A stretch of 64,000 bases of DNA from Mycoplasmataceae bacterium (GCA_031265955.1 JAISBY010000006.1:25486-89485), one strand, 5' to 3'; positions 1 to 12,100 are shown, counted from the first letter of the stretch. Numbers and translations are program-made. The notes: generated by a model from the letters alone, not told the origin.

Positions 1-431
1 AAATCAACATCATCCATCACTGAATTAGTATTAATACATTCAACACCAAATTGGTTGAATTGACGTAGCCGCCCGCTTTGTGGTCGCTCATAGCGAAACA
101 TTGGACCAATATAAAAAAGTTTAATTGGTGTTGGGAGTTTGTTTAACAACTTTTCTTCGACTACAGATCGTATCACTCCAGCCGTTCCTTCTGGACGTAA
201 AACCATTTCTCGATCACCTTTGTCTTTGAAACTATAGAATTCTTTTTTGACGATATCGCTAGTCTCGCCAACGGATCGAATGAACAATTCACTATTTTCA
301 AAAATAGGTGTTTTAATTTCACGATAACCATTTAAATTAGCAATCAAAGTCAACAGATCAGTTAAGGTACGATACCTTTCACTAGCATCTGGTAATCAAT
401 CTTCAGTTCCGCGCGGTTTAAGATAACTCAT
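1..431 (-). CDS. hisS: Histidyl-tRNA synthetase (5' part; 3' end outside window)
   Basis: Class II aminoacyl-tRNA synthetase that charges tRNA-His. Only the first ~143 residues are inside the window; the gene continues past the left edge. Reading leftward from ATG at 431 gives the usual HisS opening ([12 protein letters not shown], with TGA as the W). The class II motif 2 region follows, '[20 protein letters not shown]'. No clear Shine-Dalgarno sequence precedes the ATG. It is divergent from secDF, and about 68 bp between them hold both promoters. Identification rests on strong motif recognition. Confidence 0.95.
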
Positions 432-499
432 ATATGGCAATAATTATAGTAATTACATAGTAAATACTTTATAATACTTTTCCATTTTTACCCCCTTCT

Positions 500-3400
500 A
501 TGAAAATTTGGCCATTTAACAGAAAGAAAAGACAATTAAAAGAGACTGACGACAGTCTTTCTTTTGCAAAGGCTGCTACTAAAAAAAGTAGTCGTATTAA
601 TATTATCGGTTCTTTTATTGCTGCTTTTTTAGTTTTAGGTGCTGGGGCAACAGGAATTGGCATCTCCGCTTCCAAACAAGTCCTTGGTAGCGAATTTAGC
701 AAATCATACAATGTTCGTTTTGAATTGAGCCCATACGATGAACAATCCTATGGTGAAACAACAGACGAAATTAACCCACACGAAACTTTTGCTGAAAAAG
801 CTAAAAGTTCGGCTGATGCTTATTCTCGTTATTTGCATGAAAAGGGTATTGATGATGTAAACGTTTATCCTGAATGAATACCAAAAGAAGGTTCGTCACC
901 AACTGATCCAACCTACGAGCATTCAGGTAACATTTTTATTAATGCGGTTTTACCAAATGATTATTACTACAATAATCTAGATGAAAAACGTGAAGAGATT
1001 CCATCTCCAAGCATTTATATGAACGACATTAATTCATCTCGTCTTACCGCCATCATTCAAAGGGATGCGGATGATAATATTCACCAATTCTCCGTTATTC
1101 CGTTAAACCAATATATTGACTCTAACACCGCAGCAAGAATTAATAGTAAAAATCCTCAAGAAGTTCAAATGAAATTAACAACTTCATTTTCAAATATTGT
1201 TGATAGCGTTTTGGATAATGAAAATGATGATAAAAATCATTCACAAATTTACATAGTTCGTAATTACAACGAATTATTAAATTACATGTTGTATATCTTA
1301 CAGGTTGAATATAACTTTAATAATTCTGGTACATTAGATGAGAATACCAAGAAACTATTTAATTCAATTAATGATTATTTTGTTAATGGCAAAAGTGGTG
1401 AGCAAGATTTCTATAATGCCTACAGAACTAATGGCGGAATAACAAACGCTCAGCCAACATTACAACCAATCAATGTTTCAGGCTATGGATATCATCGTGT
1501 TACAAACAATGGTACAAATTTAGTAATTAACGATACCCCGGTATCTAATGATGATACAACAACTGATGCATTACTTTATTGAATGTCTAAATATGAAAAT
1601 AGTAATTGGTCTGACCCATCCACAACTGTTAATTACAGTTTTTTAAATCAATATATTTTAGCCTTTGGCCAAGCTGATAAAAAAACACCAGCATCTGATG
1701 CGGATATTCCAGCCAATTCTTTTTTAAAAATTATTCCTAATAAAAATCCAACCAATACAAAAGAAGACAGTAATTTCCAATGGTTGACAATTAACACAAA
1801 TAGTCGTTACGAAGCAAGACAGGTTCTCAATGGAGTAAAAAACTTTGCTTTTGAATTGCCACTTAAAGTTGTTAACGTGGCATACGTTCCTCCACCAAGT
1901 ACTGGTTCAACTGGTTTGTTTAATACGATTACTAATAATATCTCTACGATTGAGCAACCATTTAGTTCCAATGTTTTTGGAATGAAACCAATTGTTGGAT
2001 TAGTAGTTTCTTTAGGCTTAATTCTTTTAGGTATTGGCATTTTAATTTCCATTCTATATCGTGTTCCTGGAGCGTTTGGGATTGCTTCTATAATCGCTAC
2101 CTTTGGTTTAACCTTAATGATTATGGTTTTATCTAATTATGTTTTAAGCATGGGTTTATTCATAGGATTATTAATCGGACTGTTTGGTGCTACTATCGCA
2201 CTATTTAGTTGATGTGAGCGGATTAAAAAAATTCATCGGAGTGGTGTAATGTTTGATGTGGCTGTCCGTAAAGGTGTAAAACGAGGTTTTTTACCAGCTA
2301 TTGACATTCACGCTATTTTATTAGTGCTAGGTGTTTGTGTATCGTATTTTGGTACCAATCAAATCGCTGCTTTAGGTAACACCTTACTAATTTTTAGCAT
2401 TATTTCATTAGTCATGACAGTACTTGTTTGGGCATTGTTGACATTATTGCTATTTAACAATAAAATTGGTTTTTTAAAGTTACGATGATTTTTCAGGAAC
2501 AAAAAAGAATCAATGGTTAATATTGTCGAGACGAAGAACTACGAAACTACATTTCAAGGGAAATTTGAAACGAAGAAATTTACGGTTTTTGGTTGAAAAC
2601 AAATTTTGTGTGCTAGTGTTGTTCTAACAATTGCTATTCTAGGAGTTGTTTTAATTTTAGCCGTAGGTGTTCACAGTTCTTATTTATTTTATGGTGGTAG
2701 CAGAGTAATCACGACGTTTGATGTCTACAACAGTAATGTCGGTATTTTTGCTGGTTATTCAAATATTGTACAAACAAACGGGCTAGTATATCTATATTAC
2801 GATCATACTTTTGACACTGCAACACTTGGCACATCAATTACACTAGGTTACAATCTATCCACTCCTTGAGCATCGGTGCAAGCAATTAGTGCTGCTGGTG
2901 CAATTGATTATGTGCGTTCTTCTGTTTATGTCTTATTAATTGCGAGTGGTTTACTTGCGGCATACGCCTTAGTAAGGCTTAATTGAGTTAGTGTAATTGC
3001 TGTGTTTGCCGGTTTAATTTTCACACCATTACTTGTAATTGGAGTTGTTGCTATTTGTCAAATTTATTTTGACATTTATATTGTGATGGCAATTGTAATA
3101 ATCTATGCCATTAATGCGATGCTCGTTATTAATTTCGTTGGCACAATTAATAATCAGTGAGTTAGAAAACAAATATTTGTTAAGCAAGATTTAAGAAAAA
3201 TTATTAATTGTGAGATAAAGAATTCGTTATGATTCTATGCTAAAATTTATGCAATTTTAATTGCATCATTTATCATCACATTACTATTTGTTTCCAAAGA
3301 TTTAATCTGGTTTAGTTCTATTATTCTTATTGGTGTTATATTGTCTACTGCTATTTTGTACGGAATTGTTCCGGTATTATTGTATTGATTCATCGGTTTA

Positions 3401-3523
3401 CGTTACCGTTATTTACTCTCTACTAATGTTGAGAATCCGTTACTCCGTAAGAATTTTGATGTAGTTGACGAACAGTTAATTGATGGTATTAATAAGTTTA
3501 AACGTAAACGACCAACATTGTAA
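500..3523 (+). CDS. secDF: Fused protein-export protein SecDF
   Basis: Reads as one 1007-residue frame with TGA as Trp. A membrane anchor near residues 35-55 is followed by a ~270-residue extracellular region (P1-like). A membrane bundle from about residue 490 ends with 'ERIKKIHRSGVMFDVAVRKG', the SecD C-terminal pattern. The SecF half starts near residue 690, carries 'YGGSRV' (SecF GIDFTGG equivalent, ~729-734) and ends in further membrane segments. SecDF uses the ion gradient to finish Sec-dependent export, here of the many lipoproteins. TATAAT lies at 470-475 and there is no clear RBS. Sequence is divergent from textbook SecD/SecF, but topology and both signature regions agree. Confidence 0.8.
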
Positions 3524-3566
3524 TCAATAGAATATTGGATTAAATTTAATTTTAGAAGGAATGGAA

Positions 3567-6413
3567 ATGGAAACACTAAATAAAGAATGATATCAATCAA
3601 GTGTTAATGATACGCTTAAAGATTTTCAAGTTAAAACTGACGGATTAAGTGATACTGAAATCTTAGATCGTCGCACTAAATTTGGTAGCAACGAATTGCA
3701 ACAAAAAGAAAAAAACGGTCTTTTTAAAGTCATTCTTGATCAATTTAAAGATATCATGATTGTTGTTTTGTTGATAGCTGCACTACTTGGTGTTATTTTT
3801 GGTATTGTTAAAAAAACACAAGGTGAATCTGACTGGTATGTTGAATTAGTTGAAGGTTTGGTAATTTTTGCTATTGTGGTAATTAATGCCACGATTGGTA
3901 GTATTCAAGAAATTAAGGCTTCAAATGCACTTGAAGCCTTAAAAAAAATTGGCGCCCCTACTTCAAGGGTAGTTCGAAATGGCAAAACCATTATTATTCC
4001 CTCTAACGAAATTGTTTTAGGTGATATTGTCTATATTGAAGATGGTTCTATTGTTCCAGCTGATTTACGTTTAATTGAATCTAGCAATTTAAAAATTCAA
4101 GAAGCTTCTTTAACCGGCGAAAGTGTACCAGTTGATAAAGATGCTAATAAATCATACAATCAAACCTTACCACTAGGTGATCGCAAAAATATGTGTTATA
4201 GCTCATCAGTAGTTACTTATGGTAATGGTGTTGGTATTGCCGTTGCGATTGGAATGGCTACTGAAGTTGGTAAGATCGCTAAAATGTTAAATGACCAAGA
4301 AGAGCAAGAAACACCAATTAAAAAGAAATTAAATAAAATTGGAAAAATATTAAGTATTATTGGTGCGATTACTGCTGTCGTTGTATTAGCTGTGGGTTTC
4401 GCAACTTATGATTGACATGGTGCTAGTGATAAATTTGGTTGATTAGAACCATTAATGTTATCCATTACATTAGCAGTAGCGGTTATTCCAGAAGGATTAC
4501 CAGCGACAGCAACAATTGTGATGTCACTGGGTGTACAACGTATGGCCAAGAAAAACGCGATTGTCCGAAAGTTACCTGTTGTTGAGACTTTAGGTAATGC
4601 GACAGTTATTTGTAGTGACAAAACCGGCACATTAACTTTAAATCAAATGACAGTTATTAACGTTTTAAACGGTGATGATATTTTACAAAAGAAATTAAAA
4701 TCAATTGTTGATGCTACCAAAGAAGTGAATTCATATAAAGACATTGTTGTGGCTGGTGTTCTGTGTAACAATGCTCAATTAAATGAAAAAAATCCTGCGA
4801 TCACAATTGGCGATCCAACTGAAGGTGCCTTGCTAAATTTAGCTTCTAGTTTTCAAATTAGTTACAAAGATTTACGAACTGAGAACCCACGTCTATACGA
4901 ACAACCTTTTGATTCTGTGCGTAAATCGATGTCTAGTCTACATAAATATGAAGGTAAACAATACTTGTTCACTAAAGGTGCTGCTGAAGAATTGCTACTT
5001 AAATGTAAGAAAATCCAAACTAAGGATGGTGTTCGTGAAATTACTCATGATGATATTCATGCGGTTAATGAGATGATTCATACCATGTCTTCAAAAGCGT
5101 TACGTGTTTTAGGTTATGCTAAAACACCTTGCGAAAAAATTGGCGACGATTTAGAGAAAGATTTAGTTTTTATTGGTTTAACCGGAATGATTGATCCACC
5201 GCGTAAAGAAGTTATTGCAGCTATTAAAATGTGTCATGAAGCCGGAATTAAAACCATTATGATTACTGGCGATCACAAGATTACTGCCAAAGTCATTGCT
5301 ACAGAGTTAGGAATGTTTGTTGAAGAAACAAATGATGATTTATCCCAATCAATTGAAACATTTAAAACCGAACGTGTGGTTGGTAAACAATTAGGCTTGC
5401 TCCAAAAAGGCAACATCGTTATTAGCGGTGAAGAACTTGACAGTATGAGCGATGAAGAACTTGACAAGGTTATTAATAAGGCTACAGTTTTTGCACGAGT
5501 TTCTCCTAACGCTAAGTTGCGTATTGTTAAAGCGTTACAAGCTAATCATGAAATTGTTGCAATGACTGGTGATGGTGTTAATGATGCTCCCGCTCTTAAA
5601 AGTGCTGACATTGGTGTCGCAATGGGCGTAACTGGTACCGATGTTGCTAAAGATGCATCCGACATGATTTTACTAGATGATAATTTCACAACAATCGGTA
5701 GCGCTATCTTTGAAGGACGACGTATTTATCGAAATATCCAAAAGGTTATTCAGTATTTAATTGCTGGTAACGTTGCGGAAATTTTACTTGTATTGGTTGT
5801 TTTTATCGCCGAAGCTATTGCAGCAGCCTCAGGTCATAAAGGACTTTTCCCAGAAGTTTTAAATCCGATTCAATTGTTAATCATTAACTTATTAACCGAA
5901 ACAATACCTTGTATTGCTTTAGGACTAGATCCTGCTGAGAAAGACATTATGAAGCGGCAAGCTCAAGCTGGCCAAAATTTATTTGAACGGAGATTGATTA
6001 TTCGTATTATTTGACATGGTGCATATTTATTTCTCATTTCGTTAGTTGCATACATGTTAGGAACATTTGTTCTTGAAGATCAAATGAAGGGAAATCATAC
6101 TGAACTGAACGGTATGACTTTAGCATTTTTAACCGTAGCTATTTCCCAAACCTTTCATTCCATTAGTATGCGTTCTGATAAGATTTCCATCTTTTCAAAA
6201 CAAAACGAAAGGAACTTATTATTGCCAACATTGATAGCGATATCAATCCTTCTCATTATTATTTTAGCAATGATTAGTATGTATACTGGTGATGAAGTTA
6301 GCAAAATTTTAGGAATGGTTAAAATGGGTTACGCCCCATGATTAGTGACAGTTTGTCTAGCAGTTTCCATTATTCCGGTAGTAGAAACTGCGAAGGTTTT
6401 AAAAATTAATTAA
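3567..6413 (+). CDS. Cation-translocating P-type ATPase (Ca2+/PMCA-SERCA type)
   Basis: 948 residues, P2-type ATPase that exports cations, probably Ca2+. The N-terminal cation-ATPase motif region leads to TGES (183-186) and the TM4 ion-binding 'IPEGLPA'. The phosphorylated DKTGT is at 351-355 and the hinge 'GDGVNDAP' begins at about 668. Six C-terminal membrane helices follow. I chose ATG 3567 rather than 3561 because GAAGGA (3555-3560) gives 6-nt spacing only to 3567. It follows secDF by 43 bp. Several Trp codons are TGA. Specificity (Ca2+ versus Mg2+ or Na+) is inferred from the PEGLP motif and overall resemblance. Confidence 0.92.
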
Positions 6414-6464
6414 GACATATTAAAATAATGCATCATAATTTACAATATTAAAAGGAACAATCCT

Positions 6465-6941
6465 ATGGAACAACAAAAAAATTTATTAACTCAAGATGGT
6501 AAAGAGAAATTAGAACATGAATTACGCGAACTAATTGATACAAAACGACCAGCCATTATTAAAGCAATTCAGGAAGCACGTGAACAAGGTGACTTAAGTG
6601 AGAACGCTGATTATGATGCTGCGAAAAATCGTCAAGCTGAAATTGAAGGTCGTATTAAAGAAATACAAAGTATTTTAGATCGTGCTGAAATCATTGTTGA
6701 AACCACTAAAGATGATCGTAAAGTAAAAGTTGGTAGCAAAGTTACCATTTTAGATTTAAGTGAAAATGAAGATTACACTTATGAAATCGTCGGTGAAGTG
6801 GAAGCTGATCCTGATCAAAATAAAATATCCAATTTATCACCGCTGGCTAAATCAATTTTAAATAAAACCGTTGGAACTACCGTAGAAGTTCACGGTATTG
6901 AAGACTCTTACAAAATCAAAATAAAGAAAATTGATAACTAG
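6465..6941 (+). CDS. greA: Transcription elongation factor GreA
   Basis: 158 residues, the usual GreA length. It rescues backtracked RNA polymerase by stimulating transcript cleavage. The N-terminal coiled coil carries the acidic tip pattern 'QGDLSENADYDAAK', which places the conserved Asp/Glu pair in the secondary channel. The C-terminal FKBP-like domain has 'SPLAKSILNKTVGTTVEV'. AAAAGGA precedes ATG 6465 with normal spacing. It stands alone between the P-ATPase and a lipoprotein cluster. Confidence 0.97.
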   Translation: MEQQKNLLTQDGKEKLEHELRELIDTKRPAIIKAIQEAREQGDLSENADYDAAKNRQAEIEGRIKEIQSILDRAEIIVETTKDDRKVKVGSKVTILDLSENEDYTYEIVGEVEADPDQNKISNLSPLAKSILNKTVGTTVEVHGIEDSYKIKIKKIDN

Positions 6942-6948
6942 AAGAGTC

Positions 6949-6954
6949 TATAAT
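6949..6954 (+). promoter_or_regulatory. -10 box for lipoprotein gene at 6987
   Basis: TATAAT lies 32 nt upstream of ATG 6987, with an AAAGAGAG RBS-like stretch between them. The -35 is not obvious. The spacing fits a normal leadered transcript, unlike the leaderless starts seen elsewhere in the window. Confidence 0.5.
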
Positions 6955-6986
6955 TGGTTCATATAAATCTAAAGAGAGATAAAACT

Positions 6987-7484
6987 ATGAGAAAATTAGA
7001 AAGATTTGGTTGAACACTAGGTGCAAGTTTGTTACTAATCGGGGGGGGCGTTACCACTAGTTTAGCAACTACTTCATGTTCCGATACATTAGGTTTGAAA
7101 TTCGATTTAACTGCATCAAAATTACCACTGGCCGTTGTCGCAGATAATATCGATCTGTATTTGCTTCAAGGAACCGTTAGTGGGTTGAAAGATAATTGAT
7201 CTTGTATTTTATGTACTACAACCGATGGCAAAACACCAACTCCGTCTGATAATCCAACAAATGTATGAGAACCAACAGAATCTTACGAAGATCTTACTAA
7301 AGGTCTTATGTTCACATACACTATGAATACAGGCGTTGGTTTTATGGGAGCAGAAGACACTGAAGTTGGCGGTAAAATAACGATGAAAGATGTGTATGCA
7401 GCTAAAGTTGCTACAGATGGTAGTCATTCAAAATGATACAAATTATCATTTACATTGCAAGTTTATGAATTTTCAACGCTTTAA
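6987..7484 (+). CDS. Phase-variable lipoprotein with G8 tract in signal peptide
   Basis: 165 residues. The signal peptide has basic residues (MRKLERFGW), a hydrophobic core with 'LLLIGGGVTT' and a lipobox ending ATTSC, so Cys is probably lipidated and the protein sits on the outer membrane face. The GGG of the core is encoded by G8 at 7041-7048. With eight Gs the frame is open to TAA 7482, so the gene is ON here. Loss or gain of one G would abolish the lipoprotein. The mature part is not recognised. It is the first of three consecutive lipoprotein genes. Confidence 0.8.
7041..7048 (+). repeat. G8 contingency tract inside a signal-peptide coding region
   Basis: Eight consecutive G in an AT-rich genome, encoding Gly-Gly-Gly within the hydrophobic core of the lipoprotein signal peptide. 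The frame is open at this length. The lipoprotein at 39983-41239 has the same arrangement. Confidence 0.9.
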
Positions 7485-7570
7485 TTTAAACTTTATAGTA
7501 AATGGTTTTACTTTGTAATTTCTTTTATTAATTATCAAATTGATAATAACTTTGTTATTATTATGTTTAT

Positions 7571-8263
7571 ATGAAATTACGTTATTTATGCCCGTTGTGT
7601 TCTTTACCAGTTGTAGCAGTTACAACCATTCCTTTCGTTTCTAGTTGTAGTTCATTTTCAAGTAAGTTGTATTCGTGTGCTAGTGGTCAAACATTCAATA
7701 GTCAAAGATCTACTAATGATTTTGATAAATATATTTCTGACAAAGGCAAACCGTTAAATTATTCTGCTGGTAGTAGCACCGATACAAAAATGTGCAGCAA
7801 AATTGCTTCATTATTAAAACCTAGTGACATGATTTTTTTAATGGCTTATGATGTTTCTAATATGTTTAATGATGATGATGAAAACATTGCGGCGAACTTA
7901 TCTAATGTTGTACTTTATGTAGACAAACAAAAAGATAATACTTTTAATATTGCTGAATATTGAACAGATAAGAGTTATGAAGTTCCTGACAGTACAGCAA
8001 ATGGTGCGAATGCTGTTGCTCATTGTATTAATGATACTCGTATTGCGGTTACATCAGTTTCAGTAAATACGCAAAAATTAGTATGAGAAATTGTTTTTTC
8101 ACCTGTGATGGATAATGCCAAATTAAGTATTGACAGGTTCTCCTTTGATGGTGAGCATTCAAGCAGTACAATGGGTGAACAACTGAATTTTACTTTTACA
8201 TTAGGTTCATATGCAGCAGAAAAATTATTTCCTGGTTGAGAAATGCCTATTGTTATTTCTTAA
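7571..8263 (+). CDS. Lipoprotein of unknown function
   Basis: 230 residues, with TGA as Trp at three points. The signal peptide starts MKLRYLCPLC and ends with lipobox VSSC, so it is predicted to be a diacylated surface lipoprotein. The mature region is polar with no domain I recognise. A short inverted repeat (AATAA-N5-TTATT, 7549-7563) lies just before the start. The next lipoprotein starts 7 bp after the stop, so the two are probably cotranscribed. Confidence 0.8.
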
Positions 8264-8270
8264 GTAAAAT

Positions 8271-9803
8271 ATGAGCGCAAAAATTAAAAATAAGATATTT
8301 TTGTCATCCTTCAGTGTTGCTGCAATAACAACCTCTTCAGTCACTACTTCTTGTGTATATCCTGGTAAATTTCAAACAATTGATATAACAGATAGTAATA
8401 TTTTTTTTAGCAAAAATAACTGATTATTAACGAAGAATACAAATGGTCATAATGTAATGACTACTTATCCTGGTGGTGCTTACATTAAAGTTGCATTTTA
8501 CGGAAATACAATTGGTATTGATACTTATTGTGCTTCCTCGTTCCCAAAAAGAATAACTTTAAGCTGTTATATTGACGGAAGTACTAAACCCATCGTTAAA
8601 TCACTCTCTGATGCTTTAGGAAATATTTTAATTTTTGCCGATAATTTAAAAGAACGAACGGATAATTTACCTCATACTGCTAAAATTTGTATACAAGTAA
8701 TCAAAGATGAAAATACTAGTCAAAACAGATTCTCTTGACCTGATCAAATAATTATTCAAAACATATTAATAGAAAAGGATAAAACTCTAGTAGACCCTAA
8801 AACTGTCATTGATCCGACTAATCCTAATTTAAAATTTGAACATACACATAATGTTTTAGTTTATGGCGATGATTATATTGCTGTTGAAAATGTTGGTTCT
8901 GATTTTGAAAGTAATGCAAGACTATGAGAACAATACGACTACGAATATTCATTGGTTGGTTGAACCGGATCATATGTCACTAAACAAAACGGTAATATTT
9001 ATGCACCTCAATTTTATGATTCAAGCGAGCCATTAAGTACAAAAACTTTGTGGAATCAATTTAATGAGAGCAGCTCAAGATTAGGTAGTGATAATAAATT
9101 TTTACAAAAACCAGATTTAATAATTTTAAATATTGGTGCTAACGACGCTCTAAATGGTACGAATGAAGAAGATATTAAAAATGTCTTATCAGAGTGAGCT
9201 ACATACATTATGGAAACAATGTATGCTGGAGATAGTCAACCACCGAAAATTTTAATTGAAATGCCGTATTTATTTGATTCTTCTAATTATGAAAGTTATC
9301 GTACAAGTTATAAAGAAATGTATCGTACTTTGTATGAAGAAAAGGGATGGGCAAAGACTAATTTATTTTTATTGGATTTGAGTAATGCTGCTAATCTTGT
9401 TATCTACTATCAATCGTCTGATAAAATTCATCCCAACATTTGAGGATATGATAGTTTGGTGAAAGGTATGGAAATTGCAATGGTTCCAACTAACCCTAAA
9501 AATGTAGCATTTACTTCTGATAGTAGTTCAATTACAGTTAATTGATCAAATCAAATGTCTTGATATGATATTGAATCAGTTATTACAAGTTATGAAATGG
9601 AATATAAACTTCATATTGACGATAACTGAAATAATCCAATAGAAAAAATTCCATATAGTCCTATAGAACAACCAACTTACACTTTTTCTTCGCTTGCATC
9701 AGGCAATTACGATATAAGAATAAGAGCAATTAACGAATTACCAATTAATCAACCAATTTATTCTGAATATAGCGTGGTTGAAAACATTGAGGTACCAGCT
9801 TAA
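8271..9803 (+). CDS. Lipoprotein with SGNH/GDSL-like hydrolase domain and fibronectin type III-like tail
   Basis: 510 residues. The N-terminus has a lipobox (VTTSC, Cys 28). Residues ~190-395 resemble an SGNH hydrolase: block I 'VYGDDY' (G199-D200-D201), block III 'GANDA' (G289-N291-D292) and block V 'DKIHPN' (D384, H387). The canonical block I Ser is Asp here, so catalysis is uncertain. Residues ~405-505 look like one FN3 domain ('VAFTSDSSSITVNWS ... YTFSSLASGNYDIRIRAINE'). A surface esterase or carbohydrate-binding role is an inference. It is 3 bp from the following exchanger gene. Confidence 0.7.
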
Positions 9804-9806
9804 ATT

Positions 9807-11027
9807 ATGAATAGTTTATTTAACGGTTTAGGTTATGGCAATTACGCATTGTTTGCAATATTTGCCTTTATCATCGTATTTGCTTCATATTTAATTTCCC
9901 ATATCGTTGATGCAACTGAAAAAAGAACTAAATTTTCTGGAGTGTTAATTGCTGGTACTGTTGTCGCCTTTGTTTCGTCAATGCCAGAATTTACAAGTTC
10001 ATTAGTAGGCATCTTCACTACTAATAATCCTGCGGTAGCTTCTGGTAATTTATTAGGCGGTAATTTATTTAGAACGGCAATGTTAGGTTTAACTTTAATT
10101 TTTTACATCATGGCTATTAGTCGTGCCAAAACAACGATTGTTCAAGTTAGCTTAACTGTATCTCAAATAGTTATTTTTGCGATTTATTTCTTAGTTATGT
10201 GATTAGTTCGTAATCAATTTACTGAAAACATTATGACCATAATATTTTCATGCATTTCAGGTGGAGTCTTATTGGTTTATATTTTTAATTTATTTATCAT
10301 GATTAAAAAAGGCAAAAAGGATGAAGAAATAGTGGAAGCAGAATTTGCTAATGATAAGCCTAAACAAAAAGGAATTCAAATTTATTTCAGAAAATATTTC
10401 GCCAAAATTAAATTGTGAAAAATGGGGTTAATCTTCGTTATTGCGGCTTTAGTAATCGTGCTTACATCAATGTGTATTGCTATTTCTACCAATTGAATTT
10501 TAGCGTATTCATGAGGTTGGGATGCCGATAGTCCTAAAACTGGATTTGGCTATTCATTACTATTAGGAATTGTGACCTCTATTCCTGAACTTATTACTGT
10601 AATTACACTATTAAAACTTCAAAATGTTAATGCGGCAATTGGCGACATTCTTGGCAGCAATATGTTCTCTTGTTTAATATTGTCTATCGTGGATTTAGTT
10701 TATTGACATGGTAATGACACCTTATTTGGCAAAGGAAGCCAAGAAGCGTTGATAATTTCTTTTTGATGTTTTGTGTCAATGGTTTTTGTTGGCGGGGTGT
10801 TATTAATTAATTATTTGTTTAGAAATAGCAAACACGGAAGGCTTTACTATTCATTGAGTGGAATTATGTTAGGATTAATCTTCTTGACTTATGTAGCTTA
10901 TTTAATTTTATCAGCACTAGGTATTTATATGTTTAAACCAATCAACCCTGATCCTGGTCCTACCTTAAATACATCAATCAATGATTTATACAATACTTTT
11001 GATATTTTGAAAATTCGTTTGCAATAA
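9807..11027 (+). CDS. Cation/Ca2+ antiporter (CaCA family, Na+/Ca2+ exchanger-like)
   Basis: 406 residues, hydrophobic, with two inverted alpha-repeats. The first is 'AFVSSMPEFTSSLVG ... GNLLGGNLF' and the second 'GIVTSIPELITVITLL ... GDILGSNMF'. Each carries the acidic residue that binds the transported cation and the GN/GS-x2-NxF signature. A central charged cytoplasmic loop (residues ~165-195) separates the halves, as in YrbG/NCKX-type exchangers. Probable role is Ca2+ or other cation exchange at the membrane. The ATG is 3 bp after the lipoprotein stop. Confidence 0.88.
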
Positions 11028-11105
11028 AACTCAATTATCTTCTAACAATAGGAGATTGGTAGGTAATACAAGTCACATTATTAATTAGGGCGATAGTAAT
11101 ATCGT

Positions 11106-11122
11106 TATAATTTATCGCTATG
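11106..11122 (+). promoter_or_regulatory. Leaderless-type promoter: TATAAT-N8-ATG
   Basis: TATAAT at 11106-11111 is followed after 8 nt by ATG 11120, so transcription would start almost on the start codon. This decides the upstream start of the membrane protein that follows. Confidence 0.55.
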
Positions 11123-11941
11123 TGAGAGATTCCTACACTAGTAGTTACGTTACCGATTCTAATAGTGATATTGGCAACATTTACTTTAAATTGTTTTTTT
11201 AGAATCAGAGTTAAACTTTGACTCTCGAATTCCAAAATTAAAATGGCATTAAAGATTTTATTATTAATTTGAACAACTCTCTTAATTAGTTGCGAAGTTA
11301 TTAAAATTATTTATTCTCAAGTTTATGATTTTCATCGGTTAGGTGCAATTCCATTAGAATTTTGTTCAGGTTTCTGATTGTTTTTTATTATTTTATGCAT
11401 CTATGTATATATTTTTAACAATAATAAAAACTATCAGCAATTGGTAACACATGTCGCATTAGTGTTATTCATTGTTTTATTACTTGGTGTAATTTGTATT
11501 CCTCATTTGATTTATGGTGATTGAACTTGATCGTTATATTATCAATTTAAGAATGGTGTTCCTGAAGGTTATCCCATTCCTAGTACATGGTTCTGAATAT
11601 TTTATGCATGTCATAGCGTTATTTTTCACTTGGTTAATTTATTGATCGTTGGCTTGATTGTTATCAACAATCGAGCCATTATTAAATGAAAAACTTTATA
11701 TTTCGGCATCATATATTTTGCATTGTGAGATTTAATGGTTTGCGTTATGTCATTTACACTCCAATTCAATTACATGAATTTCAACATGCCATTCTTTTTA
11801 CCACAAGTAATTTGAAACCAATGATATTGTGGTGTGATTATGTATTTTATTTGATTGGGGGGGGGTTCATGTGTCTTGTCGTTCGGAACGTTGATTAGCA
11901 ATCGTTTAATTAATAAAAAGATTCATCTGATGAGTAAATAA
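11120..11941 (+). CDS. TIGR02206/YwaF-like integral membrane protein with G9 tract
   Basis: 273 residues, six or seven membrane helices. Features such as 'PLEFCSGFW', the paired 'HSVIFHLVNL' segment and 'ALWDLMVCVMSFTLQFNYM' recall the TIGR02206 (YwaF) family; function unknown. ATG 11120 is preferred to the internal ATG 11243, which lacks an RBS. The upstream one adds a membrane helix and sits 8 nt after TATAAT. G9 at 11857-11865 encodes part of 'WLGGGSCV' in the last helix. With nine Gs the frame runs to TAA 11939, so the gene is ON; other lengths would replace the last ~26 residues. Confidence 0.7.
11857..11865 (+). repeat. G9 contingency tract in a membrane-protein gene
   Basis: Nine consecutive G near the 3' end of the TIGR02206-like gene. 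The frame is open at this length. A change would alter or truncate only the last membrane helix. Confidence 0.85.
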
Positions 11942-12010
11942 TATTTTCTTGTTAAAATCTACTTTCTTTAATTATTAAATCTATTTTGTCATTATAATTA
12001 CTACCACTTT

Positions 12011-12095
12011 GGACGGGTAGCGAAGAGGCCAAACGCAGCTGACTGTAAATCAGCCACCTCCGGTTTCAGTGGTTCGAATCCACTCCCGTCCACCA
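12011..12095 (+). tRNA. tRNA-Tyr (GTA)
   Basis: Full cloverleaf with a long variable arm typical of bacterial tRNA-Tyr. Acceptor GGACGGG pairs CCCGTCC, the anticodon loop is CTGTAAA (GTA), the T arm is GGTTCGAATCC and CCA is encoded. First of a four-tRNA cluster. Confidence 0.95.
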
Positions 12096-12100
12096 GTGAT

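Noticed and set aside
11035..11235. 66-codon minus-strand ORF between the exchanger and the TIGR02206-like gene
   Set aside because: It needs a TTG start and overlaps the N-terminus of the plus gene, whose start at 11120 is supported by TATAAT-N8-ATG.
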